This document shows positions 16,114-17,761 of a stretch of 17,761 nt of DNA, in pieces. Made by a program: the position numbers and the translations under genes. This DNA comes from Porticoccaceae bacterium (GTDB lineage: Bacteria > Pseudomonadota > Gammaproteobacteria > Pseudomonadales > Porticoccaceae): positions 1-17,761 of the forward strand of contig NZXB01000044.1 in NCBI GenBank assembly GCA_002701765.1. The letters run 5' to 3'. Position 1 is the stretch's first letter. The number at the start of each line of letters is the position of its first letter. The notes below the pieces were generated by a model that searched no databases, was not told where the DNA came from, and saw only the letters and a program-made list of their open reading frames with translations.

Positions 16114-16328
16114 TAATCGCTGTAACCGAGATAGTTTAATTAATTGTTGTTACCCAAATATATAAGAATGTTTTAACCTGCGTACCCTTAAGCCAAACTA
16201 CAGAAAATCCACCTGCAGAGCAAGCCCCATCCGCTAAGGAATTTGATGTAACTGCTTCGTCAATTTGTGGCAAAATACAAGCATTCCTGGTTGGGAATAT
16301 AAGATAACAGTGGAGGACGGTCTTAGTT
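16114..16328. promoter_or_regulatory. Divergent intergenic region between the operon and the sulfotransferase gene
   Basis: About 215 bases between two divergent starts, so promoters for both are expected here. The part nearest the operon (about 16131-16175) is AT-rich. On the plus strand, TATAAG at 16298-16303 could be a -10 box, but no good -35 hexamer is present. On the minus strand, TTGGGT (16152-16157) lies 17 bases from CTATCT (16129-16134), a poor match. I cannot fix either promoter by eye. Confidence 0.4.
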
Positions 16329-17761
16329 TTGGCAGGCAATGATCAAAGGCGTATATTTGAACGCGTCATATCGCTCCTGAAAAGTGGTGATCTTGAACAA
16401 GCGGAGTCGCTTTGTAGAGAGCAGTTGCTTGAGGACCCTCAAGAGGTGAATTTTTTATCGATTCTGGGATCCATTTTGCTGCGCAAGAATGATTTTGAGC
16501 GGAGCGAAAAAATCATGCGAACTGTCGTTCAAATAGCACCAGAATATCCCAACGCCCAGGAAGATCTTGGGACAGTGCTAATGAACCTCAAAAAGTGGGA
16601 AGAAGCTCTGCCTTTTCTGCAAGAAGCTATCAAATCAAAGCCAAATAGTGCCGGAGCATTTTTTAAGCTGGGAGGGGCACTCAAAAGCTTAGGGCGACAC
16701 GAGGCGGGCGATGCAGCCCTTGCGCATGCAGCGAAGCTCTCTCCAATGCAAGCAAATTTGGAAAAGGCCACGAAGCTTTTTGCCGAAGAAAAGTACCGCG
16801 AGTCAGAAGTAGCCGCCAAAGCGGTACTTGCAGATAATCCAAAGGATGTTAATGCTGGTCTGTTGCTGGCGCGTATTGCAATTCACGCGCGCGCATACAA
16901 AGAAGCCGAAAAACTCTTAAGGAAAGTTGTTGAGTATGCGCCTAGATTTACTCTTGCATGGCATGAATTGGGAGCCGCTTTACGAGAGCAGCATAAAGAT
17001 CAAGAGGCTGCAGAGGCCATGGAAGTTGCGCTTCAGATGGACCCGAACGATTCGACCACTCACTATCAATATGGCGCTGCTTTAGCGATGGCCGGTCGAA
17101 CCGAAGAAGCTGCGCAAGCTTATAGGCGCGCGGTGGAGATTGATCCCAAGCAGGCGGGCGCTTATGTGGGCTTGGGGCACGTCCTAAAGACCCTCGGAGA
17201 TCAGACCGGGGGGATTGCTGCGTACAGAGCAGCAATAAAGCTAAAACCAAATCTGGGAGAGATTTACTTTAGCTTGTCGAACCTCAAAACATTTCGTTTT
17301 ACCGCTGATGAGATTGACGACATGATGAAGCGTATTGGGCAAGAATCATTGCCGAGTGCTTCCGTTGTGCACTTTGCATTCACCTTGGGTAAGGCCTTTG
17401 AGGACAATGGAGACTATGATCGGGCCTTTGAGTACTATATTCAGGCTAATGAGGAGAATCGAAAGTCGATAATATATGATCCAGTTCAGACAGAAGTTGC
17501 GCATAGAAAGATGAAAGAAACTTTTAGCGCTGAATTTTTCGAGCGTATCAACGAATCACACACAGGCATCAAAGACCCTGCTCCGATTTTTATTGTGGGC
17601 CTTCCGAGATCGGGCTCTACCCTCATAGAGCAGATACTTGCCAGCCACAGTCTGGTTGAGGGTACTAGCGAGTTACCCGATTTGGGAATTGTTTCCCAGA
17701 TGATATCAAATAAACAAAAAGGCAGAGTTTTTCCGGGCGGTATTCTTGAGATGAGCGATTT
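16329..17761 (+). CDS. TPR-repeat sulfotransferase, cut by the window end
   Basis: An open frame of at least 477 codons that runs off the right edge. The first 330 or so residues are tandem tetratricopeptide repeats, visible as helical pairs with the usual small residues and Pro at repeat ends, such as AWHELGAALREQHKDQEAAE and AYRRAVEIDPKQAGAYVGLG. From about residue 418 the P-loop-like motif IFIVGLPRSGSTLIEQILAS appears, the 5'-phosphosulfate-binding loop of PAPS-dependent sulfotransferases, followed by EGTSELPDL, also typical. The remaining catalytic domain lies beyond the window. It would transfer sulfate from PAPS to a carbohydrate, lipid, peptide or small molecule; the TPR part may bind the acceptor. 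An in-frame stop at 16305 bounds the start region, so TTG at 16329 is the likely start, with GGAGG at 16312-16316 and a long 12-base spacer. Confidence 0.88.
   Translation, partial: MAGNDQRRIFERVISLLKSGDLEQAESLCREQLLEDPQEVNFLSILGSILLRKNDFERSEKIMRTVVQIAPEYPNAQEDLGTVLMNLKKWEEALPFLQEAIKSKPNSAGAFFKLGGALKSLGRHEAGDAALAHAAKLSPMQANLEKATKLFAEEKYRESEVAAKAVLADNPKDVNAGLLLARIAIHARAYKEAEKLLRKVVEYAPRFTLAWHELGAALREQHKDQEAAEAMEVALQMDPNDSTTHYQYGAALAMAGRTEEAAQAYRRAVEIDPKQAGAYVGLGHVLKTLGDQTGGIAAYRAAIKLKPNLGEIYFSLSNLKTFRFTADEIDDMMKRIGQESLPSASVVHFAFTLGKAFEDNGDYDRAFEYYIQANEENRKSIIYDPVQTEVAHRKMKETFSAEFFERINESHTGIKDPAPIFIVGLPRSGSTLIEQILASHSLVEGTSELPDLGIVSQMISNKQKGRVFPGGILEMSD

Noticed and set aside
16136..16339. 67-codon open frame on the minus strand upstream of the amidohydrolase
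   Set aside because: It fills the divergent promoter region, overlaps the start of the sulfotransferase gene, and its translation looks like no known protein.

Overview
The window looks like a piece of a moderately AT-leaning proteobacterial chromosome, most likely an uncultured marine gammaproteobacterium. This is an inference from the gene families present (DUF3604, TPR-sulfotransferase, a conserved MDR subfamily, BCCT and BKACE proteins) and cannot be proved from the sequence alone. TTG and GTG start codons appear to be common. I see no rRNA, tRNA, CRISPR array, insertion sequence, phage gene or plasmid function.

Layout. Left edge (28-986): a minus-strand SnoaL/NTF2-like protein and a divergent plus-strand MmcQ/YjbR protein. 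Next (987-1316) is about 330 bases without a recognisable gene, containing a perfect TACGTACGTA palindrome. Two plus-strand genes follow: an MDR-family dehydrogenase (1317-2456) and an exported DUF3604 protein (2659-4539) with a candidate promoter of its own. From 16074 down to 4653 there are nine minus-strand genes in a row. The rightmost gene (16329 to the edge) is a divergent plus-strand TPR-sulfotransferase cut by the window end.

The most interesting part is the tightly packed seven-gene run 16074 to 8434: exported amidohydrolase, SDR, MDR oxidoreductase, lipoprotein type-B carboxylesterase, CaiT-like BCCT transporter, BKACE (DUF849) enzyme and hotdog thioesterase. Neighbours overlap or lie within about 30 bases. 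BKACE plus hotdog thioesterase plus a betaine/carnitine-type transporter is the core known from aerobic L-carnitine catabolism: dehydrocarnitine plus acetyl-CoA gives betainyl-CoA and acetoacetate, then glycine betaine. No classical carnitine dehydrogenase of the 3-hydroxyacyl-CoA dehydrogenase type lies in the window. The SDR could fill that step. The two exported hydrolases could release the transported compound from ester or amide conjugates outside the cytoplasm. My proposal is a pathway for using conjugated carnitine or a related beta-hydroxy quaternary amine. It is an inference from families and order; the exact substrate is unknown.

Downstream on the same strand, an MFS transporter overlaps by 11 bases a lipoprotein that joins a DUF305 domain to LVIVD beta-propeller repeats. 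They look like a separate two-gene unit that may be transcribed by read-through.
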